In this document: piece by piece, positions 1-8,264 of the stretch
Numbering within the stretch: position 1 is the first letter of the stretch
How the letters are laid out: each line of letters begins with the position of its first letter
Program-made: the position numbers and the translations under genes
DNA from: JAPYWM01 sp964489015
GTDB taxonomy: Bacteria; Bacteroidota; Bacteroidia; SpSt-205
Assembly (NCBI GenBank): GCA_964489015.1
Contig: CAZAXD010000001.1
Coordinates: forward strand, 186,001 to 250,000
Direction: 5' to 3'
Length of the DNA: 64,000 bases
The notes under the pieces: model-generated
Told to the model about the DNA's origin: nothing
Seen by the model: only the letters and a program-made list of their open reading frames with translations
The model's database searches: none

Positions 1-1
1 G

Positions 2-949
2 CTAACGGCCGTAGAGCTAGCACACCGCATCGCCGTCCTGGGTCAGACTTATGGCTTTTCGGTAGAGATATGGGATAAAAGTCGCATTCAGGCCGAAAAG
101 ATGGGAGGCCTCTTGGCTGTCAATCGCGGGAGCCTGCAGCCGCCGACTTTCACCATCGCTGAATACAAACCGGCCCAACCCCGCAACAAGAAGCCTCTCG
201 TGCTCGTAGGAAAAGGGCTCATTTTTGATACAGGAGGCCTTAGTCTCAAGCCCACCCCGGACAGCATGGATTACATGAAGGTTGACATGGCTGGCGGGGC
301 TACGGTGGCCCATGCTTTGGCTCTGGTTGCGGCGCTTCGATTGCCATACCACGTGATAGCCCTTGTTCCGGCGACGGACAACCGTCCTGGTGAAGATGCC
401 TACACGCCTAATGACATCATTCATTTTGCGGATGGTACGCCGGTTGAGATTCGGAATACCGATGCAGAAGGCCGCCTCATTTTGGCCGATGCCTTGATTC
501 ATGCTCGACGGTATGATCCGGGATTAGTCGTGGATTTTGCGACGCTCACGGGGTCTGCGGCGATGGCGGTGGGGCCTTATGCCTCGGTACTTTTTACCAA
601 CGCCGGTCTGGCTATTCGGGATGCGCTACTCAACAGTGGGTTTCGGACCCATGAGCGCCTCGTCGAATTCCCGCTCTGGGACGACTACGGCTATCTCATC
701 AAAAGTGATATTGCGGCGATTAAGAACTCCGCTAGCCGCGAAGCCGGTGCCATCACAGCGGCTAAGTTCTTGGAATATTTTGTACGCTATCCTTGGGCGC
801 ACTTTGATATTGCAGGCACTGCTTTTTACAATAAACCCCTGCCACCCGATCGGGGTTTTCCCCGCCACTATCAAGTTAAGCACGCTACGGGGGTTGGGGT
901 GCGCTTGCTCTTAGATTTTATCGAACGGCATGGAGACCGAATCGGATAA
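2..949 (+). CDS. pepA: Leucyl aminopeptidase, M17 family (5' end outside window)
   Basis: A cytosolic aminopeptidase that removes N-terminal residues using two bound metal ions. The frame is open from the first bases of the window, so only the C-terminal 315 residues are seen and the N-terminal domain is missing. Visible M17 features are the metal-binding VGKGLIFDTGG segment near 211-240, the signature NTDAEGRL at 455-478, and the C-terminal IAGTA and GVGVRLLL blocks. The first in-frame ATG, at 101, lies inside the conserved domain and is not the true start. The 3' end overlaps pdxA by 20 bp, suggesting one transcript. Family assignment is firm; substrate preference cannot be read. Confidence 0.95.
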   Translation, partial: LTAVELAHRIAVLGQTYGFSVEIWDKSRIQAEKMGGLLAVNRGSLQPPTFTIAEYKPAQPRNKKPLVLVGKGLIFDTGGLSLKPTPDSMDYMKVDMAGGATVAHALALVAALRLPYHVIALVPATDNRPGEDAYTPNDIIHFADGTPVEIRNTDAEGRLILADALIHARRYDPGLVVDFATLTGSAAMAVGPYASVLFTNAGLAIRDALLNSGFRTHERLVEFPLWDDYGYLIKSDIAAIKNSASREAGAITAAKFLEYFVRYPWAHFDIAGTAFYNKPLPPDRGFPRHYQVKHATGVGVRLLLDFIERHGDRIG

Positions 950-1955
950 ACTGCCGCTAGTAGGCTTTACGATTGGGGAGCCTGGCGGAATCGGTCCTCA
1001 GCTCTTACTACAATTTTTCCAGCGGGAAGGCTGGCAGGAGGCTTTCATTCCGGTGGTTTACGCCCCTCGTCGGGTGATCGAGCAGTGGCGGGCTTTTTTA
1101 GGGCTCAACCAGTTTCGGTATCACCTGCTTCGTTCAATAGACCAGCCGCTTAGACCGGGCGATTTTTACCTCATAGACCTTGGGCCTCCCCCAGGGGAAG
1201 TCGTGCTACGCGCTTCGTCTCCTGTGAATGGCCACGTGGCTCGTGAGTCGCTGCGGCGAGCGGTCCATGATGCGCGCCAAGGCTTCCTTGACGTAGTAGT
1301 CACCCTCCCCACCGACAAAGCCACCTTGTATGATGTCGAGACCTTCCCCTATCGAGGTCACACGGAGTATTTTCGAAGTCTGCCAGACGCTCAGCCTCTC
1401 ATGATGATGGTGGGCCCCAGGCTAAAGGTGGCTGTGGCTACCGAGCATATCCCACTTAGTGCCGTTCCGACTGCCCTCAGTGAAGGGCTTATCGAGACAG
1501 CCCTGCGCCAGCTTAGGCAAACTTTACAGCGAGATTTTGCCATAGCAACTCCTCGCTTAGCGATTTTGGGTCTCAATCCACATGCGGGAGACCAGGGGCT
1601 CATTGGTACCGAAGAGGAGACCCTACTACGTCCTCTCCTGGCGCGTTTAGCGCAGGAGATGCTGGTCGCAGGGCCTTTTGCGGCGGATGGCTTCTTTGGC
1701 GCCGAAGCTTATCAGCGTTTTGATGCGGTTTTGGCGCTGTATCATGATCAAGGGCTGATTCCCTTCAAGCTTTTGGAGGGGTGGTTAGGCTATCAGTATA
1801 CAGCGGGCTTACCCTTTGTGCGGACGGCGCCGGATCACGGTACGGCTTATGACAAGGTGGGGGCGGACGATGCGGCTATCGAGAGCCTCTCGGCGGCTAT
1901 CTGGGAAGGGCTCATAATTGCGCAGCGCCGGTCCGGGTATCTCACCTCCGTATGA
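930..1955 (+). CDS. pdxA: 4-hydroxythreonine-4-phosphate dehydrogenase
   Basis: Oxidises 4-phosphohydroxy-L-threonine in the DXP-dependent vitamin B6 pathway, a cytosolic NAD-dependent step before PdxJ. The 341 residues are normal for the family. Recognisable blocks are IGEPGGIGP near the N-terminus (usually GDPAGIGPE), PTDKATLYD followed by YRGHTEYF with a metal-ligand histidine, GLNPHAGDQG, and YHDQGLIPFK with a second metal histidine. It overlaps pepA by 20 bp and the next gene by 4 bp (ATGA type). pdxH lies elsewhere in this window (34774-35415); no pdxJ is seen. Confidence 0.95.
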   Translation: METESDKLPLVGFTIGEPGGIGPQLLLQFFQREGWQEAFIPVVYAPRRVIEQWRAFLGLNQFRYHLLRSIDQPLRPGDFYLIDLGPPPGEVVLRASSPVNGHVARESLRRAVHDARQGFLDVVVTLPTDKATLYDVETFPYRGHTEYFRSLPDAQPLMMMVGPRLKVAVATEHIPLSAVPTALSEGLIETALRQLRQTLQRDFAIATPRLAILGLNPHAGDQGLIGTEEETLLRPLLARLAQEMLVAGPFAADGFFGAEAYQRFDAVLALYHDQGLIPFKLLEGWLGYQYTAGLPFVRTAPDHGTAYDKVGADDAAIESLSAAIWEGLIIAQRRSGYLTSV

Positions 1956-2794
1956 AAGGCCTAGCCTGGCTCCTGCCAGCGGATCTCGCCACCCATGCAG
2001 ATCTGGCAGCGGAGCCCATGTTTTATCTAGCCCAGGCGCTCAGTGCTCATGTGCCGATCTGGACTATCAGTTGGCATCCGCTTCCGGTGGCCCCAGGTTA
2101 CCACCTTCGTTTTTGGGATGCTCAAGGTCGCGGGATAGTCTTTTGGGGCCAATGGCCGCTCTCCAAACTTCGCACCGAGATCGAGACTTACTGGCAGATG
2201 GAGGGGTTTGTGCCTCAAGTCGTCCTAAGCACTGCCTGGGGGGGTAGGTTAGTTCATCGATGGCAGCAGCGCTTTGGTGCTCGGGTGATAGAGTGGGGCC
2301 GGGACTTAGCTTTCCAACTGCCAGGTACGGGCCTTGGCGAAAGGTCGCCAGCTTCGCGGCAGGGCAGTATCGCTATTCCCGCGGAGCCCTTCACTATAAA
2401 CGCTAGTCTGCAGCTAGCAGCCGACCTGCTAGCTGCTCAGCAGAACGTGCTCTTAGTTGGGCACGCGCTTAGCGCTACGCCTTTTCGCAATTTCGCCCAT
2501 GCCCATCTTCACCGGGTAAAGCTCGCTTTGGGCTTGAGCTGGTCGGAAATAGAGTCGGTTTTGGACCAGGCCAAAGTGGTGGCCTTAGCAAGTCCCTCAC
2601 CACTTTTGGCTCGGCTGAGTTGGGGCCGTGTCGTGGCCTATCCGGAGCCGATAGATCTGCCCGGGGCCTTCCATTACGAGAGCGTCGCGGCGCTCCTTGA
2701 GATGCTCAAAGGATCGGAGCTTCCTAGCCCCGTTTACCTTGCTCCATCTGAGGCTGCCGAAGCCGCTTGGGCCTTACTTAGCGCTTACTTTTAG
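1952..2794 (+). CDS. Unrecognised 280-aa protein, possibly glycosyltransferase-like
   Basis: I do not recognise this protein. It has 280 residues, no signal peptide and no clear membrane segment. It is rich in Trp and Leu, has an alpha/beta look, and carries a hydrophobic strand (NVLLVGHALSATPF) in the second half. The N-terminal half could fit one Rossmann domain of a GT-B glycosyltransferase, but no diagnostic motif is visible. The ATG overlaps the pdxA stop by 4 bp, so it is probably co-transcribed with pepA-pdxA. It ends 52 bp from the convergent nuoG. Confidence 0.75.
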   Translation: MKGLAWLLPADLATHADLAAEPMFYLAQALSAHVPIWTISWHPLPVAPGYHLRFWDAQGRGIVFWGQWPLSKLRTEIETYWQMEGFVPQVVLSTAWGGRLVHRWQQRFGARVIEWGRDLAFQLPGTGLGERSPASRQGSIAIPAEPFTINASLQLAADLLAAQQNVLLVGHALSATPFRNFAHAHLHRVKLALGLSWSEIESVLDQAKVVALASPSPLLARLSWGRVVAYPEPIDLPGAFHYESVAALLEMLKGSELPSPVYLAPSEAAEAAWALLSAYF

Positions 2795-2846
2795 ACGGGA
2801 TCGCGCTGGCCGTGTCTCATGAAGAAGTGCCTGACCTCCTGACCGG

Positions 2847-4565
2847 TCAGAGTTGTACCCCAAATTCAAGCTGATCGTGTCGAAAGATAGCTCGGCGCTT
2901 AAGCAGAGGATAGGTGCTAGACTTCATCCAGTCATAGGTGGCCTTGAGCTTTTCCCAGAGAGCCAGATGCTCGGTCGGTATACCTAGCTTTAGATGGGCT
3001 TTTTCGGCGATCTGGGCTATGAGTGTATAAGAGGGGAGGCAATCGGGGATGAAAGCAGGATGGCGCCAGCGGTCCACCGGCTGGCCAGCCGCATCGAGTC
3101 GACTTTTAGATAGGTAAAACCAGTCCGTGGGTTTCATTTTTTGCCATTGTCGGGCGGGTTGGACCGTCTGAGCTAGACCATCTTCGTTGATAAAGGTGGC
3201 AAAGCTCTCGAGATGCGTCGCGGCGGGGAGCTGATACCAGAGCCGCTCCTGATATAGACTGTTTTGGTAAGTGTGGGCCACGATGCGCAAGGAAGAGGGG
3301 AGATGAGGCAGCAGCGCTGCTAAGGCTGTATCATCTTCGACCCAGTATAGGATGGCATATTGGCTAGCCAGGCCAGCCAGCGCCTTGAGGTCGATGGGCT
3401 GAAAGCCGAGGGCCTGGGCTCCCTTGGCGTTGGGAGTCCGATCATCGCGCCGAAGGAGCTGGTCTCCCCAGCCCGGCTGAATATGCGGTACATAATGCAG
3501 TGGTGCTTCTGGGGACAAAGCATCCCGCAGCAGCTTGAGCGCATAAAGCGTTTCTACACTAGCATACGCTGACCCTACAAAAAGTATCCGGCCAGCTTCT
3601 GCTACGAGCGCTTTGGCAAGGTCTGCTAAGCCCTGAGTCCACTCTATCGGCTGACCATGCTGCCATAGCCCCGAGGTCCGGTTTTCGTTGTACTTGCGAT
3701 AATCCAGCCGCCCTTCGTCACAGAGCCAGTACTGATTGACCTGGAGATTTTTACGGGGGGTTAGCCGCATGACTAAGTTATCCCGGACCCAGGCCTGAGT
3801 ATTGCAACCTTTAGCACAGCCGGTGCAGATCGAAGGCGTATAGTTCATTTCCCATACACGGGCCTTGAAGCGGTGATCGGCACTGGTCAGGGCACCCACT
3901 GGGCATATATCGACGGTATTAAGAGAGTACGGATCGTCAAAGGCCTGGCCAGGCGCCGTGGCGGGATAATTCTGGTTACCGCGTTGAATGATGGTGAGTT
4001 GGCGCGTCTGGGAGACCTCTTCGGTAAAGCGCACGCAGCGGGTACAGTTGATACAGCGCTCGGCATCGAGCACGACGCGCGGACCAAGTGGGATGCGTTT
4101 GGGCTTGTGTACTTTTTCGAGTTCGAAACGAGACCCTTCCGGGCCATACTTATAAGTCCAAATCTGAAGTGGACACTCGCCCGCTTGATCGCAAATGGGA
4201 CAATCCAGCGGGTGATTGATGAGGATAAACTCCAGCACCCCCTGCTGCGTCTTTTGGATAAGGGGCGAGGAGCGGTGGGTGCGAACGTGGAGATCAGGCG
4301 TTAGGTCCGTGGTGCAAGAAGGGGTGGGTTTGGGGCCCCATTGAATGCGTAAGCTGCCATCTGCTTCTCGAAGGTATTCACCGGTGGAGCGGTCTTTCAT
4401 GGGCAGCCCCGTTTCTACTAGACACATGCGGCAGTTGGCCGGAATGCTGAGAGCAGGGTGGTAGCAGAAGTAGGGTATATCTATCCCCTGTTCTAAGCAA
4501 AACTGAAGAAGCTTCATGGGACGCTCGTAGGTATAAGCCTGCCCATCAATGTAGACAGTTGGCAT
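2847..4565 (-). CDS. nuoG: NADH-quinone oxidoreductase subunit G (iron-sulfur subunit)
   Basis: The iron-sulfur subunit of the peripheral arm of respiratory complex I, carrying electrons from NADH toward quinone. Cluster ligands are visible: C34, C45, C48 and C84 for the ferredoxin-like [2Fe-2S]; H118, C122, C125 and C131 for the His-Cys3 cluster; C171, C174, C177 and C221 for a [4Fe-4S]; and C247, C250, C254 and C283 for an N7-type cluster. The 572 residues are shorter than E. coli NuoG, with a reduced molybdopterin-like C-terminal region. I start at MPTVYIDG, five residues inside the longest frame, because a promoter-like TTTCTTTG box ends 4 nt upstream. No other nuo gene is in the window. 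Confidence 0.92.
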   Translation of the reverse strand: MPTVYIDGQAYTYERPMKLLQFCLEQGIDIPYFCYHPALSIPANCRMCLVETGLPMKDRSTGEYLREADGSLRIQWGPKPTPSCTTDLTPDLHVRTHRSSPLIQKTQQGVLEFILINHPLDCPICDQAGECPLQIWTYKYGPEGSRFELEKVHKPKRIPLGPRVVLDAERCINCTRCVRFTEEVSQTRQLTIIQRGNQNYPATAPGQAFDDPYSLNTVDICPVGALTSADHRFKARVWEMNYTPSICTGCAKGCNTQAWVRDNLVMRLTPRKNLQVNQYWLCDEGRLDYRKYNENRTSGLWQHGQPIEWTQGLADLAKALVAEAGRILFVGSAYASVETLYALKLLRDALSPEAPLHYVPHIQPGWGDQLLRRDDRTPNAKGAQALGFQPIDLKALAGLASQYAILYWVEDDTALAALLPHLPSSLRIVAHTYQNSLYQERLWYQLPAATHLESFATFINEDGLAQTVQPARQWQKMKPTDWFYLSKSRLDAAGQPVDRWRHPAFIPDCLPSYTLIAQIAEKAHLKLGIPTEHLALWEKLKATYDWMKSSTYPLLKRRAIFRHDQLEFGVQL

Positions 4566-4569
4566 ACAG

Positions 4570-4577
4570 CAAAGAAA
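4570..4577 (-). promoter_or_regulatory. Variant -7 box (TTTCTTTG) for nuoG
   Basis: TTTCTTTG on the minus strand, 4 nt (CTGT) before the nuoG ATG at 4565, in the 28-bp gap after the BrkB-type gene. It suggests nuoG has its own promoter. Confidence 0.5.
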
Positions 4578-4593
4578 CAAATAAGCCCCGATG

Positions 4594-5502
4594 CTAAAGT
4601 TGGGTTCTCTGGGCTAAGTGTGACCGGTAAAAGCTATAATTGATAGCAAAGCCCAATAGCAGCATCATGGAAAGCCAGTAAAAGAAGACCATCAGCGCAA
4701 TGACCGCCGCAATGCTCCCGTAAAAGCGGCTGAAGTTGGCTACGGCTAAAAAGTACCAGGATAGCAGCTTGGTAACGACACCCATCAAAATGGTAGCGCT
4801 GATTGCACCCGGTGAGAGCCAGTAGGGCATCGATCGAAAGGGAAGAGCCGCCCGGTAAATCACCTCGATCGAGCTGGCCATGATAAGAAACAGAATTAGC
4901 CCCTTGAGTAGTCCTAAGAGCCACTCTGAGCCCGCGCTTAGCGGCCAATGCATCAGAGGCTGTATCAGAGCCGAAAGATGACTGTCCCGAATAAAAGCAA
5001 ATAAGAGCCCAGAGGCTAGCACAAGCACAATGAAAAATAAAAGCCCAAGAGCCTTGAGCCAGACGACCCAGAAAGGCTGCCACGGCACATCATCCTGATA
5101 AAAGGCCCGAAGGAGTGTCAGAACGCCCTGCCAGGCCGAGTACAGGGCTAAAATGAGAGAGGTCGATAGTAATGTGATATTTTGCCGCTGAAAGACCTCC
5201 TCAAATACAATGTCATGAATCAGTTGGTAGAGCATAGGCGGCAAAAGGGTGCCTAGCTCGCGCTCTAGTAGCTTCTCAAACTCGCTAAAGGATAGGTAGC
5301 TAATTAGCGTGGTCGCAAAGAGAAGGCCCGGGAAGAGGGCAAAGAAGAAGCTAAACGCCATGGCCCCGGCCTTTAGCGTAAAGGTAGGATGGGATACGAT
5401 CTGCCAAAAGATAGTAGCGACGCTGCCTAGGGGGATACGTCGGTAGCCCGGTAGCCGAATGGCGCCTAAGCTATGAAGCAAGCTTTTGAGCCAAGGCCGC
5501 AT
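4594..5502 (-). CDS. YihY/BrkB family inner-membrane protein
   Basis: A polytopic inner-membrane protein of the YihY/BrkB (formerly 'ribonuclease BN') family; molecular role not established. About six hydrophobic segments lie between residues 30 and 290, beginning with the family's LKAGAMAFSFFFALFPGLL block and ending with an FYGSIAAVIALMVFFYW block. The longest open frame begins 198 bases upstream inside the thioesterase gene and has no membrane-protein character there. The ATG at 5502 (MRPWLKSLLHSL) gives a normal 302 residues and a 32-bp overlap with the upstream gene. Confidence 0.88.
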   Translation of the reverse strand: MRPWLKSLLHSLGAIRLPGYRRIPLGSVATIFWQIVSHPTFTLKAGAMAFSFFFALFPGLLFATTLISYLSFSEFEKLLERELGTLLPPMLYQLIHDIVFEEVFQRQNITLLSTSLILALYSAWQGVLTLLRAFYQDDVPWQPFWVVWLKALGLLFFIVLVLASGLLFAFIRDSHLSALIQPLMHWPLSAGSEWLLGLLKGLILFLIMASSIEVIYRAALPFRSMPYWLSPGAISATILMGVVTKLLSWYFLAVANFSRFYGSIAAVIALMVFFYWLSMMLLLGFAINYSFYRSHLAQRTQL

Positions 5503-5923
5503 AAAAGGCCTCTGGTGGACGACAGGGCCGCCAAGTTTCCGCGCTGATGAAAATGAGCAGGACGCGCGCCTCAGCCAGAATCTCTTCGCCCCGGCATATG
5601 AGATGTTCGAAGGTGAACTTGGTGCCAGGTGGGGTGGGTAGCCAGGTGTAAATAAGGAGTTCGTCCTCGTAATAGGCAGGCCGATGGTAATCAATCGCAA
5701 AATGCCGCACGGGCAGCAACACCCCCAACTCCCGCTCTATGCGCGCATAGCTCAAACCTAAGTGCCGGATCCAGTCGGTGCGGGCTACTTCACAGTACTC
5801 GGCGTACCGACTATAGTATACGACGCCCATTTGGTCGGTTTCGCTATAACGCACCCGTAGGCGCGTCTGGTGTAGATAATGCTCGGGCCTCAGGGCCGCG
5901 AGCTTTTCTTGGAGGCTAACCAT
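5471..5923 (-). CDS. Acyl-CoA thioesterase, YbgC/4HBT hot-dog family
   Basis: A single hot-dog-fold acyl-CoA thioesterase of 150 residues, probably tetrameric. The hallmark active-site segment YSETDQMGVVYYSRY (residues 26-40) contains the catalytic aspartate D30 followed by the GVVYYxxY pattern. In many bacteria ybgC-type genes sit with Tol-Pal genes; here the neighbours are mltG (34-bp overlap at its 5' end) and a BrkB-type gene (32-bp overlap at its 3' end). The chemistry is well supported; the physiological acyl-CoA is unknown. Confidence 0.9.
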   Translation of the reverse strand: MVSLQEKLAALRPEHYLHQTRLRVRYSETDQMGVVYYSRYAEYCEVARTDWIRHLGLSYARIERELGVLLPVRHFAIDYHRPAYYEDELLIYTWLPTPPGTKFTFEHLICRGEEILAEARVLLIFISAETWRPCRPPEAFYAALAQKLAS

Positions 5924-6948
5924 CGACTTAAGGCTCTTTGATATGAACGCGCTTTCTGCATGTGCTCAGCGTACGATACAGAAAAATCATGATAACCAGA
6001 ACCGTCAGGCCGTGCACAAAAGTATAAATAGTCGCTGGGAGTATAATCTAACACCGCGTCAATGCTCTCAGGTGAGGGGATGCCGATCGGTCCTGGGGGT
6101 AAGCCCAACCGCTTATAGGTATTATAAGGCGATTCGACCGATGTGTGTCGACTGGTCACCCGACGGGCAGCAAAGTCTCCCGTCGCATAAATAACGGTGG
6201 GGTCCGCTTGGAGCGGCATTCCAAGCCGAAGCCGATTTAGGTACACCCCCGCAATGAGCGGTTTTTCGTTGCCTCGGCTTGTTTCCCACTCTACGATCGA
6301 GGCCAAAATCCCCACCTCGACTGGGGATAGCCCGATCGCTTCTGCTTTGCGCCGTCGTTCTGCCGTCCAAAAGCGTTCGTACCCCTCCTTGAGTCGATAA
6401 ACCAGATTTTCCGGTGAGATGGTCCAGTATACCTCATACAAATCGGGTATGAATAGCAAGAGCCAGGTTTCTTTCGTAAAGCCCACCGTTTCCCAGGCAA
6501 AGCTCGTGAAGAATAGACGCCAGGCTAGTGAATCATAAGCCAGTTGCCGTCCGAGGTAGCGAGCCAGATAACCGGTGCTGCGCTGAGGCGCGATATACAG
6601 GCGAATGGGGGTCTGTAATCCATTCCGCAGTCGCCGATAAACGTGGTAAGCCTTCTCACCCGGCAGCAGTTCGTAATGGCCTGGCTTGGGCAGGGTGAAT
6701 TGGGCCAGCCAATGCCAAACGGAGTACACAGGCAGTAGACGCTCTAAGCTATCGCGATAGGCACGTCTGCCCTGTACTGAAAGCGGGATTCGCCAGACAC
6801 GTTTCTCTTCGAGCTGAACAGGCAGAATCAATTGGGCCAAGCCTCCTACTAAGAGCAGCGCTATACCTAAGCCAGCCCAGCGTCCCCAACCTCTAAGTGA
6901 TGGCTTCTTGTTGAGACGGGCGCGTCGGTTTTTCTTTTTCGATCGCAT
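5890..6948 (-). CDS. mltG: Endolytic murein transglycosylase MltG
   Basis: A membrane-anchored lytic transglycosylase that cleaves nascent glycan strands and is thought to end their elongation. A basic N-terminus (about 20 residues) precedes one transmembrane helix (about 23-43), then a periplasmic YceG/MltG domain. The catalytic glutamate is visible in IVEWET (about E220), followed by the family blocks AGVYLNRLRLGMPLQADPT and PSPESIDAVL. Length is 352 residues. The first 56 bp overlap the upstream GT51-like gene in another frame, so the two are probably translated from one message. Confidence 0.94.
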   Translation of the reverse strand: MRSKKKNRRARLNKKPSLRGWGRWAGLGIALLLVGGLAQLILPVQLEEKRVWRIPLSVQGRRAYRDSLERLLPVYSVWHWLAQFTLPKPGHYELLPGEKAYHVYRRLRNGLQTPIRLYIAPQRSTGYLARYLGRQLAYDSLAWRLFFTSFAWETVGFTKETWLLLFIPDLYEVYWTISPENLVYRLKEGYERFWTAERRRKAEAIGLSPVEVGILASIVEWETSRGNEKPLIAGVYLNRLRLGMPLQADPTVIYATGDFAARRVTSRHTSVESPYNTYKRLGLPPGPIGIPSPESIDAVLDYTPSDYLYFCARPDGSGYHDFSVSYAEHMQKARSYQRALSRWLASKKSSRP

Positions 6949-7519
6949 GCTGAATACGTCTTATGAGCACTCGTTTTTGTTCTAAAAACCACTTAGGCTT
7001 GTCTGGAGACTGGCCTAAGTGCGGGAAGCGCCGAAGCAGAAGCAGTTCGGCGATCTCCTCCAGGCTTAGGCTGGTGGGTGGTTTCGCAAAATAAGCCTGA
7101 CTTGCGCCCCAAGCGCCCCATATCCGATCGCCCCAAGGCGCACCGGCCAGGTACAGATGCAGGAGCCGTTCTCGGCCCCACAAGGCTTCCAAGATCGCCC
7201 CCCACAGTTCGGCCCCTTTAGTGCCTTGGCGGGGTGGATAGAGAAGGGCTACCGCTGCTTGCGCCCGAGTAGAAAGCCGGGCGCAAGCCGTCGGGGACTC
7301 TAGGCCAATCCGAAAACCGTGGTAAAGGGCCGGTGGAATCTCGGCCTGCGACAGCCAGCGCCAACGCGGCGCCTCTCCCGCCAAGAAGCTCGTTACCACC
7401 GCAACCGGCACTAAAGGTAGCCAGCGAAAAGCCAATAAAAGCCCCCCCATCGCTAAGACCAGCACAAGCGCCAGTTCGAGGGTCTTTTGAATAAGCCACC
7501 GGATCGGCCACAAGAGCAT
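6893..7519 (-). CDS. Degenerate GT51 (MtgA-like) transglycosylase
   Basis: A 208-residue protein resembling the monofunctional glycosyltransferase MtgA that polymerises lipid II. It has one N-terminal transmembrane helix (about 15-35). A GT51-like C-terminal half is readable: LHLYLAGAPWGDRIWGAWGASQAYFAKPPTSLSLEEIAELLLL matches the pattern around the second acidic region and the YFxKxxxxLxxxExAxL block. The first catalytic block, usually EDxxFxxHxG, is replaced by LESPTACARLS, keeping a glutamate but losing the rest. The GGSTITQQ block is also unrecognisable (AQAAVALLYPP). The protein may be an inactive or regulatory GT51 relative. It is followed by mltG with a 56-bp overlap. Confidence 0.65.
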   Translation of the reverse strand: MLLWPIRWLIQKTLELALVLVLAMGGLLLAFRWLPLVPVAVVTSFLAGEAPRWRWLSQAEIPPALYHGFRIGLESPTACARLSTRAQAAVALLYPPRQGTKGAELWGAILEALWGRERLLHLYLAGAPWGDRIWGAWGASQAYFAKPPTSLSLEEIAELLLLRRFPHLGQSPDKPKWFLEQKRVLIRRIQHAIEKEKPTRPSQQEAIT

Positions 7520-8238
7520 TAGCCCAGGCGTAGCTGTTCAAACTGCTTGCGGTAGAATTCGTTGATAACTTGGACGACTTCGGGGGCTGTGTCGACGAGC
7601 TCAAATAAAAACATGTCCTCAGGGGAGACATACTGCCACTCTTCCAGCAGGGTGTGCCTAATCCACTCAACGAGAGGCTCCCAAAACGTTCGCCCCACCA
7701 TTACGACGGGAAAGCGCTCAATCTTTCGGGTCTGAATCAGCGTAAGCGCTTCAAAGAGCTCATCCATCGTCCCAAAGCCGCCCGGCAATACCACAAAAGC
7801 CTGGGCATACTTCACAAACATCACCTTCCGCACAAAAAAGTAGTCGAAGTTGATGAGTAGCTCAGGGTCTACGTAAGGGTTGGGGTGCTGCTCAAAGGGT
7901 AAGAGAATATTGAGCCCGACGGAGTAGCCCCCGAGTTCTTTGGCGCCTTTGTTGGCGGCCTCCATGATGCCAGGTCCGCCGCCGGTGATGATCCCATAGC
8001 CGTTCTCTACGAGGTGGCGGGCCACCTGTACCGCTAATTCGTAGTGCGGGGAACCGGGCTTGCTGCGTGCCGAACCGAAAATCGAGACACAAGGACCGAT
8101 TTGAGAAAGCGTTTCGAAACCATCGACAAATTCAGCTATGATCCGAAAGATCTGCCAAGTATCGCTGACCCTTCGCTCTCGAAGATCCCGTGTTTTGTTG
8201 AAGAAGTTTTTGGGTAGTCCATTAGCTGGTGGCATCAT
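7519..8238 (-). CDS. LOG/TIGR00730-family Rossmann protein
   Basis: A nucleotide-processing Rossmann protein of the LOG family (nucleoside 5'-monophosphate phosphoribohydrolase; some members make cytokinins, many bacterial ones are general). The signature GGGPGIMEAANKGA and the catalytic PGGFGTMDE are both intact. The longest frame starts at 8301 inside the preceding gene; I prefer the ATG at 8238 (MMPPANGLPKNFF, another ATG three bases later), which clears the upstream stop and gives 239 residues. It ends with a one-base TAATG-type overlap into the GT51-like gene. Confidence 0.88.
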   Translation of the reverse strand: MMPPANGLPKNFFNKTRDLRERRVSDTWQIFRIIAEFVDGFETLSQIGPCVSIFGSARSKPGSPHYELAVQVARHLVENGYGIITGGGPGIMEAANKGAKELGGYSVGLNILLPFEQHPNPYVDPELLINFDYFFVRKVMFVKYAQAFVVLPGGFGTMDELFEALTLIQTRKIERFPVVMVGRTFWEPLVEWIRHTLLEEWQYVSPEDMFLFELVDTAPEVVQVINEFYRKQFEQLRLG

Positions 8239-8264
8239 AGCTAGGCGAATATACGAAATCGCGT

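Noticed and set aside
2839..2850. Perfect 12-bp palindrome CTGACCGGTCAG at the nuoG stop
   Set aside because: It could be half of a bidirectional terminator, but there is no loop or T-run and it overlaps the stop codon; chance is adequate.
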